15,176 nt of DNA, taken from assembly GCA_910577915.1 (NCBI GenBank), contig CAJTOM010000062.1, positions 1 through 15,176 on the forward strand, written 5' to 3'. The notes beneath the pieces were generated by a model that worked only from the letters and a program-made list of their open reading frames with translations, was not told the DNA's origin and made no database searches. Shown here in pieces: positions 1 to 6,336 of the stretch; within the stretch, counting starts at the first letter, position 1; every line of letters begins with the position of its first letter. This stretch comes from an uncultured Oscillospiraceae bacterium. Its GTDB lineage: Bacteria > Bacillota > Clostridia > Oscillospirales > Oscillospiraceae. The translations under genes and the position numbers were made by a program.

Positions 1-17
1 GTTCCAGCGGTTTTTCC

Positions 18-118
18 GTCCGCTTTTGGGCGTCCAAAAGCGGACCGCGGGGCGTGGGGCTGCGCAGGCCCCACATCCAAAGGATAGAACAATTTATCCC
101 CCGCCGCTGTCAGCGGCG
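18..118. other. Hairpin cluster upstream of the M3 peptidase gene
   Basis: Three inverted repeats lie in the 142 nt before the first gene. The first has perfect 12-nt arms (18-29 and 34-45) with a GCGT loop. The second has 7-nt arms GTGGGGC/GCCCCAC (54-60, 68-74). The third has 8-nt arms CGCCGCTG/CAGCGGCG (102-109, 111-118) and ends 10 nt before the ribosome site of the peptidase gene. None is followed by a T run on either strand, so they are not classical terminators. They may be the 3' end structure of a gene upstream of the window, or mRNA stability or processing hairpins. No clear promoter was seen here, so transcription of the peptidase may begin upstream of the window. Confidence 0.6.
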
Positions 119-142
119 AGAAATATGTAAGGAGAACCTGTT

Positions 143-1831
143 ATGAAATTTTCCGAAATGCCCTATGTGAGACCCAACCTGGAGGAAATCAAAGCCACCT
201 TCGACCGGATTCTGGAGAGAATCGAGACCGCCGGCTCCGCCCAGGAGCAGATCGACGCCTGCATGGACTACGAGAGGGAGGGCAAGGCCATCAGCACCGC
301 CTGCACCCTGGCCCATGTGCGCCACACCATCGACACCAAGGACGAGTTCTACGACAAGGAAAACGACTACGTGGACGAGATCAGTCCCGCCATTCAGGAG
401 CTGAACCAGAAGGTCAACATGGCCCTGCTGGGCTCCAAGTTCCGGGGCGAGCTGGAGGAGAAGCTGGGGAAGCTGCTGTTCACCAACCTGGAGATCTCCG
501 TGCGCACCATGAAGCCGGAGATCATGGATCTGATGCAGGAGGAGAACAAGCTGCAGAGCGAGTACCAGAAGCTCTACGCCTCCGCCATGGTGGAGTGGGA
601 GGGCCAGACCCTGCCCCTGCCCAAGCTGGGGCCCTTCAAGCAGAGCCCCGACCGGGCCGTGCGCAAGGCCGCCTATGAGACCGAGGGCCGCTGGTTCGAC
701 AGCCACCAGGCGGAGCTGGACGAGCTCTACAGCAAGCTCATCAAAAACCGCACCGCCCAGGCCAAGGCCATGGGCTACGAGAACTATATCCCCCTGGGCT
801 ACGACCGGATGCGCCGCAACTGCTGGGGCCCCAAGGAGTGCGCCGCCTTCCGCGAGCAGATCGCCCGGGACATGGTGCCCGTGGTGGCCCGGGTGAAAAA
901 GGACCAGGAGCAGCGCCTGGGGGTGGACAAGCTGAAGTTCTACGACGACGTCCTCCTCTTCCCCGACGGCAACGCCAACCCTCAGGGCACGCCGGACGAG
1001 ATCCTGGCCGCCGGCCTGGAGATGTACCGGGAGCTGAGCCCGGAGACGAAGGAGTTCGCCGAGTTCCTCTTCGGCAACGAGCTGCTGGACGTGCTCAGCA
1101 AGGACGGCAAGGCCCCCGGCGGCTACTGCACCGAGTTTGCCGACTACGAGGCCCCCTTCATCTTCTCCAACTTCAACGGCACCTCCGGCGACGTGGACGT
1201 GCTCACCCACGAGGCGGGCCACGCCTTCGCCGCCTACCGGGCCATGCGCAGCGGCTGCCTTTCCGCTCTGGAGCAGCCCACTATGGAGGGCTGTGAGACC
1301 CACTCCATGTCCATGGAGTTCCTCACCTCCCCCTGGCACGAGAAGTTCTTCGGCCCTCTCACCCGCAAGTACGAGGTGGGCCACTGCGAGGACTCCCTCA
1401 TCTTCATCCCCTACGGGTGCATGGTGGACGAGTTCCAGCACCTCATGTACGAGAACCCGGATCTGACCCCCGCCCAGCGCAACGAGACCTGGCTGAAGCT
1501 GGAGAAGAAGTACCGCCCCTGGATCGACTTCGAGGACCTGCCCTTCTACGGCCGGGGCGCGGGCTGGCAGCGGCAGCTGCACATCTACCTCTACCCCCTC
1601 TACTATATCGACTACTGCATGGCCCAGACCATGGCCTTCCAGTTCTGGATGGCCTCCATGGAGAACCGGGAGGACGCGTGGAAGCGCTACCTGGCCTTCG
1701 TGGACATCGCCGGCACCAAAACCTTCGAGGAGGCGGCCCAGGCCGTGGGCATGAAACTGCCCTACGCCCCCGGCTGCATCAAGGAGATCGGCGAGGCCAT
1801 CTCCAAGTGGATCGACGCCAACCCCATCTAA
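143..1831 (+). CDS. M3 family oligoendopeptidase (PepF-like zinc metallopeptidase)
   Basis: A 562-residue protein of the thimet oligopeptidase (M3) superfamily, of the length usual for clostridial oligoendopeptidases. The zinc site is visible as HEAGH at residues 356-360 (His356 and His360 ligands, Glu357 catalytic), with the third ligand probably Glu385 in ETHSMSMEF, the conserved downstream M3 motif. The N-terminal 180 residues are helical and substrate-capping in this family. There is no signal peptide or membrane segment, so it should act in the cytoplasm, cutting short peptides after import. The start at 143 has AAGGAG at 129-134 with 8 nt spacing. It lies upstream of a peptide importer, which fits peptide use, but a separate promoter at 2038 and intervening hairpins argue against one operon. 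Family assignment is firm; substrate range and the exact name (pepF versus another M3B member) are not. Confidence 0.95.
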   Translation: MKFSEMPYVRPNLEEIKATFDRILERIETAGSAQEQIDACMDYEREGKAISTACTLAHVRHTIDTKDEFYDKENDYVDEISPAIQELNQKVNMALLGSKFRGELEEKLGKLLFTNLEISVRTMKPEIMDLMQEENKLQSEYQKLYASAMVEWEGQTLPLPKLGPFKQSPDRAVRKAAYETEGRWFDSHQAELDELYSKLIKNRTAQAKAMGYENYIPLGYDRMRRNCWGPKECAAFREQIARDMVPVVARVKKDQEQRLGVDKLKFYDDVLLFPDGNANPQGTPDEILAAGLEMYRELSPETKEFAEFLFGNELLDVLSKDGKAPGGYCTEFADYEAPFIFSNFNGTSGDVDVLTHEAGHAFAAYRAMRSGCLSALEQPTMEGCETHSMSMEFLTSPWHEKFFGPLTRKYEVGHCEDSLIFIPYGCMVDEFQHLMYENPDLTPAQRNETWLKLEKKYRPWIDFEDLPFYGRGAGWQRQLHIYLYPLYYIDYCMAQTMAFQFWMASMENREDAWKRYLAFVDIAGTKTFEEAAQAVGMKLPYAPGCIKEIGEAISKWIDANPI

Positions 1832-1842
1832 GTCAGTCTGCG

Positions 1843-1894
1843 GGCGGTGGACGGATAGGCTTTTTCCGTCCGCCGCCCCGGCATTTTGGGGCGG
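1843..1894 (+). terminator. Two overlapping, mutually exclusive hairpins after the peptidase gene
   Basis: Stem A pairs 1843-1855 with 1865-1877 (13 positions, one G-T wobble) and begins 11 nt after the stop codon. Stem B pairs CCGCCCC (1873-1879) with GGGGCGG (1888-1894). The two share 1873-1877, so only one can form at a time. Stem A is a good transcript 3' end, but there is no T run directly after either stem; the nearest is TTTT at 1908-1911. It is called as the probable end of the peptidase transcript, with moderate confidence. Confidence 0.5.
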
Positions 1895-1940
1895 ATGACC
1901 GGAGGGGTTTTATGTAAATTGACTATTTTTGCCCAAAGCC

Positions 1941-1970
1941 CCCGCTGAAAAAACGAGAAATTTTCGCGGG
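1941..1970. other. Bulged hairpin in the 1832-2118 intergenic region
   Basis: CCCGC plus GAAAA (1941-1951, with one bulged T at 1946) pairs with TTTTCGCGGG (1961-1970) around a 9-nt loop. Apart from this hairpin, the preceding hairpin pair and the promoter at 2038, I see no gene or other element between 1832 and 2118. Confidence 0.35.
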
Positions 1971-2037
1971 AGGAGCGGGCCGCATTGGTCATATCGTAAA
2001 AAAAGTGATTTTATGCCGCTCTGCCGGATAGTCCCAC

Positions 2038-2066
2038 TTGAAAAAAGACCGGAGGTGCGGTATAAT
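2038..2066 (+). promoter_or_regulatory. Sigma-A type promoter, TTGAAA-N17-TATAAT
   Basis: The -35 TTGAAA is at 2038-2043 and a perfect -10 TATAAT at 2061-2066, exactly 17 nt apart. Predicted transcription start is near 2073, which leaves the 2119 start codon and its GGGAGGG site inside the message. This also rules out the ATG at 2065 as a start, since it lies within the -10 box. It is the best-matching promoter in the window. Confidence 0.85.
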
Positions 2067-2118
2067 GCAGGAGGATGTCTCTCATTATGCATCCCCATTG
2101 ACCGGGAGGGCTCTGACT

Positions 2119-2646
2119 ATGGCCCAGCGCAAAAAGGGCCGCAGGGCCTATCTGGACAGCTTTCACCAAACCCCCTCCGGGGACTATATTTATACCGGCG
2201 CGACCTACTCCCTGGCCAACGGCTCCGGGAGGACCGCAGTCCGGCTGGCCGTCCTGGGGGCGGTGGCGGTGGCGGCGGAGGCCGCCGCCGGGTGTTTTTC
2301 CGCGCCGGGGACCGGTCGGTGCTTCTACATTCTGCTCCCCTACGCGGCGGCGCTGATCGCCTGCGTGCTGGCCGCCTGGGCCGCGGTCCGGCTGGCCGCC
2401 GGGGGCGCCCGCCTGCGGCAGTACGTCTACGACGGCACGGTGAAAAAGCTGCCCCGCAGGACGCTGGCGGCGGCTGTTCTGGCCGGTGCGGCGGCGCTGG
2501 GGGAGACGGTCTACCTGCTTCTCCACGGCCCGGAGGGCCTGGCCCTGGGGGCGGCGGCCTACCTGCTGTGCCAGCTGGGCGCGGCGGCGGCCATGCTGGC
2601 CCTGCGCGGGGCGGTCCTGGGACTGGAGTACCGGGAGGAGCGCTGA
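2119..2646 (+). CDS. Small polytopic membrane protein of unknown function
   Basis: A 175-residue protein when started at 2119, where GGGAGGG (2104-2110) lies 8 nt upstream. The open frame extends back to 2038, but that stretch overlaps the promoter. The N-terminus is basic (AQRKKGRR) and followed by a Tyr-rich patch (YIYTGATYSL, residues 23-32). Then come about four hydrophobic segments at roughly 40-60, 69-94, 114-135 and 139-168, the last pair separated by a short loop. The charged loop at 98-114 (RLRQYVYDGTVKKLPRR) should be cytoplasmic if the basic N-terminus is. Ala, Gly and Leu dominate the helices. I do not recognise a named family. It has its own strong promoter and is separated from the importer operon by terminator-like hairpins, so a link to transport is not shown. 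Confidence 0.75.
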   Translation: MAQRKKGRRAYLDSFHQTPSGDYIYTGATYSLANGSGRTAVRLAVLGAVAVAAEAAAGCFSAPGTGRCFYILLPYAAALIACVLAAWAAVRLAAGGARLRQYVYDGTVKKLPRRTLAAAVLAGAAALGETVYLLLHGPEGLALGAAAYLLCQLGAAAAMLALRGAVLGLEYREER

Positions 2647-2658
2647 AAAGCCCTCTTT

Positions 2659-2705
2659 GCAGAAGGCGGTCCCGCCTTCTGCCGCGGTTTTGGGACAAAA
2701 CCGCG
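2659..2705. other. Two adjacent perfect hairpins before the importer operon
   Basis: The first has arms GCAGAAGGCG/CGCCTTCTGC (2659-2668, 2673-2682) with a 4-nt loop. The second has arms CGCGGTTTT/AAAACCGCG (2683-2691, 2697-2705) with loop GGGAC and begins at the very next base. Both are perfect and neither is followed by a T run. They begin 12 nt after the stop codon of the membrane protein gene. They may be a transcript-end structure or a dispersed palindromic intergenic repeat. Confidence 0.6.
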
Positions 2706-2719
2706 ATGACACTGTGAAC

Positions 2720-2738
2720 AACGGGGATTCCCGTTTTT
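2720..2738 (+). terminator. Short rho-independent-type terminator
   Basis: The stem AACGGG/CCCGTT (2720-2725, 2730-2735) with loop GATT runs straight into a T tract (2734-2738). An outer GAACA/TGTTC pairing could extend it with a bulge. The stem is short, so termination may be partial. If it works, the membrane protein gene and the importer are separate transcripts, or this is a leader hairpin of the importer message. No convincing promoter was seen between here and 2774. Confidence 0.55.
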
Positions 2739-2773
2739 GTTCAAAAATATGACAGGAAGGAACCATAGAAACC

Positions 2774-5119
2774 ATGAAAAGAAGCAACCGTATCCTTGCA
2801 ATGCTTCTGGCTCTGGTGATGTGCATTGGCCTGCTGGCCGGCTGCGGCGGCAATACGCCCGGCAGCAATGCCAACAACAACGACAACCAGACCCAGCAGC
2901 CCGACAACAACGACAACCAGACCGATGCCCCCGCCGCTCCCGCCAATGACACCCTTGTCATTGCCCAGGACACCTTCGAGGGCAAGTTCTCCCCCTTCTT
3001 CGCCTCCTGCGTGCCCGATCAGGACGTGGTTGACCTGGTCAGCGGCGGCACCATGGTTCTGGACCGCGAGGCCGGCATCATCTACAACGGCATCGAGGGC
3101 GAGACCCGCACCTACAACGGCACCGACTACACCTACAAGGGGCCCGCCAACTGGACCGTCACCGAGAATGCCGACGGCACCGTTACCTACACCATCGAGC
3201 TGATGAAGGGCCTGAAGTTCTCCGATGGCGAGGAAGTCACCGCCGACGACCTGATCTTCTCCATTTACGCCTACTCCGATCCCACCTATGACGGCAACGT
3301 CACCCTCTTTGCCACCAACATCCAGGGCATGAAGGAGTACCGCGCCAACATGACCACCCTGGCTGCCATGCTGGCTTCCCTGGGTGAGGACAACACCGAC
3401 TTCACCTATGTCACCGAGGAGCAGCAGACCGCCTTCTGGGCTGCCGTCAACGACGGCGGCGTGAAGTTCGCCCAGGAGATCGTGGATTACCTCATCGCCG
3501 CCGGCGCCAACACCGCCGAGGATCCCATCGAGAACGTGGCTCCCAACTGGGGCTTCTCCCTGGAGGCCGGCGCCACTGTGAAGGATTTCTTCATGGCCAT
3601 CGGCGAAAACTATGACTGGAACTTCTCCGCCATGGAGGCCGAGACCGGCGGCAGCGCCCTGAGCGACCTCATTCCCGCCGACGTGTATGCGTACTCCACC
3701 ATGGGTATCAGCACCGGCGACTCCGCCCCCAACATCTCCGGCGTGAAGAAGCTGGACGAGTACACCGTGGAGATCACCGCCAACGGCGTGGACGCGGCCC
3801 TCATCTACCAGCTGAGCATCAGCCCCACCCCCCTGCACTACTACGGCGACGAGAGCCTGTATGACTACGAGAACAACATGTTCGGCTTCCCCAAGGGCGA
3901 TCTGAGCACCATCCGCGCCAAGAGCACCGTGCCCCTGGGCTTCGGTCCCTACGTCTTCTCCAGCTATGACAGCGGCACCGGCGTGGTGGCCCTGGACGCC
4001 AACCCCCACTACTACAAGGGCGAGCCCAAAATCAAGCACATCAACTTCAAGTTCATGAGCGAGGCCGACAAGATCAACGCCATCCAGTCCGGCGCCGCCG
4101 ACATCGCCTCCCCCGCCTTCTCCAACGAGGCCGTCGCTCAGATGGCGGAGATCAACGGCAGCGAGAGCCTGGACGGCGACGTGATCACCATCAAGACCAC
4201 CGACTACCTGGGCTACGGCTACATCGGCATCAACTCCAAGAACGTCAGCGTGGGCGGCGACGGCAGCTCCTATGAGTCCAAGTGCCTGCGCAAGGCCATC
4301 GCCACCGTGCTGAGCGTGTACCGCGACGTGGTCATCGACTCCTACTACGGCGAGTTCGCCAAGGTCATCAACTACCCCATCTCCAACACCTCCTGGGCCG
4401 CTCCCCGCGTCACCGACGAGGGCTATAAGGTCGCCTTCTCTGTGGACGTGAACGGCAACGACATCTACACCGCCGGCATGAGCGACGAGGAGAAGTACGC
4501 CGCCGCCCTCCAGGCCGCCCTGGGCTTCTTTGAGGCCGCCGGCTACACCGTCACCGACGGCAAGCTGACCGCCGCTCCCGACGGGGCCAGCCTGGAGTAC
4601 GAGATCATGATCCCTGCCGGCGGCAACGGCGATCACCCCAACTTCATGATCATGAAGATGGCCAGCGACGCCCTGAGCACCATCGGCTTTAACCTCATCG
4701 TCACCGACCTCTCTGACGGCACCGCCACCATCAGCAGCAAGCTGGACGCCGGCACCGCCGAGATGTGGACCATGGCCTGGCGCGCTACGGCCGACCCCGA
4801 CATGTATCAGATCTACTACTCTGACATCGCCAACGGCGCTAAGGCTCCCGGCGGCAGCAACAACTACTACCTCATTCAGGACGCCGAGCTGGATACCCTG
4901 ATCATGGACGCCCGCGCCTCCCTGGATCAGAGCTACCGCAAGATCATCTACAAGGAGGCCCTGGACATCGTGGTTGACTGGGCCTGCGAGATCCCCATCT
5001 ATCAGCGCACCGACTGCGTGATCTTCTCCACCGAGCGTGTGAACGTGGACAGCATCGCCAAGGATATGACTCCCTACTGGGGCTACGCCAGCGAGATCGA
5101 GACCCTCGAGCTGAAGTAA
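2774..5119 (+). CDS. ABC transporter substrate-binding lipoprotein, family 5 (oligopeptide/dipeptide type)
   Basis: A 781-residue extracytoplasmic solute-binding protein of the OppA/DppA family. Residues 1-23 form a lipoprotein signal peptide with lipobox LLAGC, Cys24 being the lipid-anchored residue. A hydrophilic Asn/Asp/Gln linker follows (25-57) and contains a repeated NNDNQT unit. Family landmarks include the WTVTENADGTVTYTIELMKGLKFSDGEE region near 127-154 (cited by position), VKKLDEYTVEI (324-334) and YKGEPKIKHINFKF near 412-426. Typical members have about 500-600 residues; the surplus is mostly an insert at about 173-318. The ribosome site (AGGAAGG, 2754-2760) is unusually far from the ATG, 11-13 nt. 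Arg codons are almost all CGC and Gly almost all GGC, unlike later genes, suggesting high expression. It captures substrate for the permease and ATPases encoded next. Peptides are the likely ligand, but nickel, opine or glycoside ligands occur in this family. Confidence 0.93.
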   Translation: MKRSNRILAMLLALVMCIGLLAGCGGNTPGSNANNNDNQTQQPDNNDNQTDAPAAPANDTLVIAQDTFEGKFSPFFASCVPDQDVVDLVSGGTMVLDREAGIIYNGIEGETRTYNGTDYTYKGPANWTVTENADGTVTYTIELMKGLKFSDGEEVTADDLIFSIYAYSDPTYDGNVTLFATNIQGMKEYRANMTTLAAMLASLGEDNTDFTYVTEEQQTAFWAAVNDGGVKFAQEIVDYLIAAGANTAEDPIENVAPNWGFSLEAGATVKDFFMAIGENYDWNFSAMEAETGGSALSDLIPADVYAYSTMGISTGDSAPNISGVKKLDEYTVEITANGVDAALIYQLSISPTPLHYYGDESLYDYENNMFGFPKGDLSTIRAKSTVPLGFGPYVFSSYDSGTGVVALDANPHYYKGEPKIKHINFKFMSEADKINAIQSGAADIASPAFSNEAVAQMAEINGSESLDGDVITIKTTDYLGYGYIGINSKNVSVGGDGSSYESKCLRKAIATVLSVYRDVVIDSYYGEFAKVINYPISNTSWAAPRVTDEGYKVAFSVDVNGNDIYTAGMSDEEKYAAALQAALGFFEAAGYTVTDGKLTAAPDGASLEYEIMIPAGGNGDHPNFMIMKMASDALSTIGFNLIVTDLSDGTATISSKLDAGTAEMWTMAWRATADPDMYQIYYSDIANGAKAPGGSNNYYLIQDAELDTLIMDARASLDQSYRKIIYKEALDIVVDWACEIPIYQRTDCVIFSTERVNVDSIAKDMTPYWGYASEIETLELK
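2874..2923 (+). repeat. 20-nt direct repeat at 30-nt period in the lipoprotein linker
   Basis: An identical 20-nt string begins at 2874 and again at 2904, coding NNDNQT twice within residues 34-50. It lies in the flexible tether between the lipid anchor and the folded binding domain, so copy number could change by slippage without harming the fold. Confidence 0.8.
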
Positions 5120-5192
5120 TTCCCGGCGGCGCGCCTGGGGGCGCTCTGCCCGCAGTCCGCGCAATCCAAAGGAATACTCTGCACACGCAAGC

Positions 5193-5228
5193 GGCCCGCC
5201 CGGCGGCGGAAACGCCGGCGGGCGGGCC
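5193..5228 (+). terminator. Large GC hairpin between binding protein and permease genes
   Basis: The 16-nt arms 5193-5208 and 5213-5228 pair with a single mismatch around a GAAA tetraloop, giving a very stable structure. No T run follows. In a binding-protein operon such a hairpin is usually read as a partial terminator or as a 3' stabiliser that keeps the binding-protein message more abundant than the distal message. That role is inferred. Confidence 0.6.
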
Positions 5229-5247
5229 TGTGTCCTGCACATGAGAC

Positions 5248-5305
5248 GGGCCGCTCCGGTCCAATACCGAAGCGGCCCTCCTGATGGGCAGGATACTTTT
5301 TATTT
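5248..5305 (+). other. Second and third hairpins upstream of the permease gene
   Basis: GGGCCGCT-C-CGGT (5248-5260) pairs with ACCG-A-AGCGGCCC (5266-5278), with one internal mismatch. TCCTG/CAGGA (5279-5283, 5289-5293) follows directly and is trailed by TACTTTTTATTTC, a weak terminator shape. With the 5193-5228 hairpin these fill most of the 212-nt gap before the first permease gene. The gap contains no credible gene. Confidence 0.5.
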
Positions 5306-5319
5306 CACTTTTACGAATT

Positions 5320-5328
5320 GGAGGGGAG
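5320..5328 (+). promoter_or_regulatory. Ribosome binding site that sets the start of permease B
   Basis: GGAGGGGAG ends 3 nt before the ATG at 5332. It decides for 5332 over an in-frame ATG at 5284, which has no such site and falls in the loop of the hairpin at 5279-5293. Confidence 0.85.
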
Positions 5329-5331
5329 TAC

Positions 5332-6318
5332 ATGGGAAAATACATTGTCAAGCGCCTGCTGCTCAGCGTGGTGATCCTGTTCTTTGTCTGCTTTGTCATC
5401 TATGTGCTGATGCGCTGTCTGCCCACAAGCTACGTGGAGGCCATGGCCATGCAGCTCAGCCAGCAGCCCGGCAGCAAGTCCTACGGCGAGTGGCTTGACC
5501 AGCTCAACGCGCAGTACCATCTGGATGTGGGCATCATCCCCGGCTACTTCATGCAGCTGGGCGAGATGATCCGGGGCAACTTCGGCGACAGCTGGAAGTT
5601 CACCCAGCCCGTGGTAAATGTCTTCAAGAACTGCATCGGGGCCTCCTTCGTCATGGGGGCCGTTTCCCTGGTTTTGCAGCTGATTATTGCCATCCCCCTG
5701 GGGGTGGTGGCCGCCACCAAGCAGTACTCCCGGGCGGACTACGCGATCTCCACCTTTGCCCTGATGGGTATCTCTCTGCCCACCTTCTTCTTCGCCTCCC
5801 TGGTGAAGCTGGTTTTCGCCGTGCGCCTGGGCTGGTTTGATCTGGTGGGCCTCATCGGGCGCAACTACTACCAGCTCGACCGCATGGGACAGATCCTGGA
5901 CATGGCCCACCACCTGGTGCTGCCGGTGCTGGTACTGACGGTGATCTCCGTGGGCTCCCTGATGCGCTACACCCGGACGAACATGCTGGAGGTGCTCAGC
6001 GCCGACTATATCCGCACCGCCCGGGCCAAGGGCCTGAGCGAGCGAAAGGTCATCTACCACCACGCCTTCCGCAACACCCTCATCCCCCTGGTGACCATTG
6101 TGGGCGGCAGTCTGCCGGGCCTGTTTTCCGGCGCGCTGATCACGGAGACCCTGTTCGCCATCCCCGGCATCGGCTACATCTCCTACCAGGCCATGACCGG
6201 CGGCGACATCCCCTTCTCCATGTTTTATCTGACGTTTATGGCGATCCTCACCCTGGCGGGCAACCTGATCGCCGACATCCTGTACGCGGTGGTAGACCCC
6301 CGTGTGCGCATCGCCTAA
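5332..6318 (+). CDS. ABC importer permease, OppB/DppB type
   Basis: A 328-residue inner-membrane subunit of an oligopeptide/dipeptide-class importer, the normal length for the family. The first helix (about 7-27) is followed by the characteristic extracytoplasmic loop with GNFGDSW (82-88). Five more helices lie at about 101-128, 135-160, 194-212, 252-275 and 296-322. The EAA coupling motif, which docks on the ATPases, is seen at 225-253 (DYIRTARAKGLSERKVIYHHAFRN starts there; Gly234 is the conserved glycine). The protein starts MGKYIVKRLL, as usual for DppB. It should pair with the next permease to make the translocation path. It follows the binding-protein gene after a hairpin-rich 212-nt gap and lies 18 nt before the next gene. 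Confidence 0.95.
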   Translation: MGKYIVKRLLLSVVILFFVCFVIYVLMRCLPTSYVEAMAMQLSQQPGSKSYGEWLDQLNAQYHLDVGIIPGYFMQLGEMIRGNFGDSWKFTQPVVNVFKNCIGASFVMGAVSLVLQLIIAIPLGVVAATKQYSRADYAISTFALMGISLPTFFFASLVKLVFAVRLGWFDLVGLIGRNYYQLDRMGQILDMAHHLVLPVLVLTVISVGSLMRYTRTNMLEVLSADYIRTARAKGLSERKVIYHHAFRNTLIPLVTIVGGSLPGLFSGALITETLFAIPGIGYISYQAMTGGDIPFSMFYLTFMAILTLAGNLIADILYAVVDPRVRIA

Positions 6319-6336
6319 GGAAGGGAGGAGCGAGCT

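Noticed and set aside
1..142. Riboswitch or T-box leader before the peptidase
   Set aside because: Hairpins are present, but no known aptamer core, T-box sequence or terminator with T run could be recognised.
1912..1917. ATG-TAA start-stop unit behind GGAGGGG
   Set aside because: Not annotated as a gene: it encodes a single residue and can arise by chance; kept only as part of the leader-like finding.
1910..2098. 62-codon minus-strand ORF in the intergenic region
   Set aside because: No ribosome site before its ATG, no recognisable protein features, and it covers the promoter at 2038-2066.
2038..2118. Upstream extension of the membrane protein gene with starts at 2038 or 2065
   Set aside because: The stretch holds the -35 and -10 of a strong promoter, so it is probably not in the main transcript; 2119 has a better-placed ribosome site.
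5241..5498. 85-codon plus-strand ORF overlapping the start of permease B
   Set aside because: It begins in a hairpin region without a ribosome site and continues in another frame inside a certain gene.
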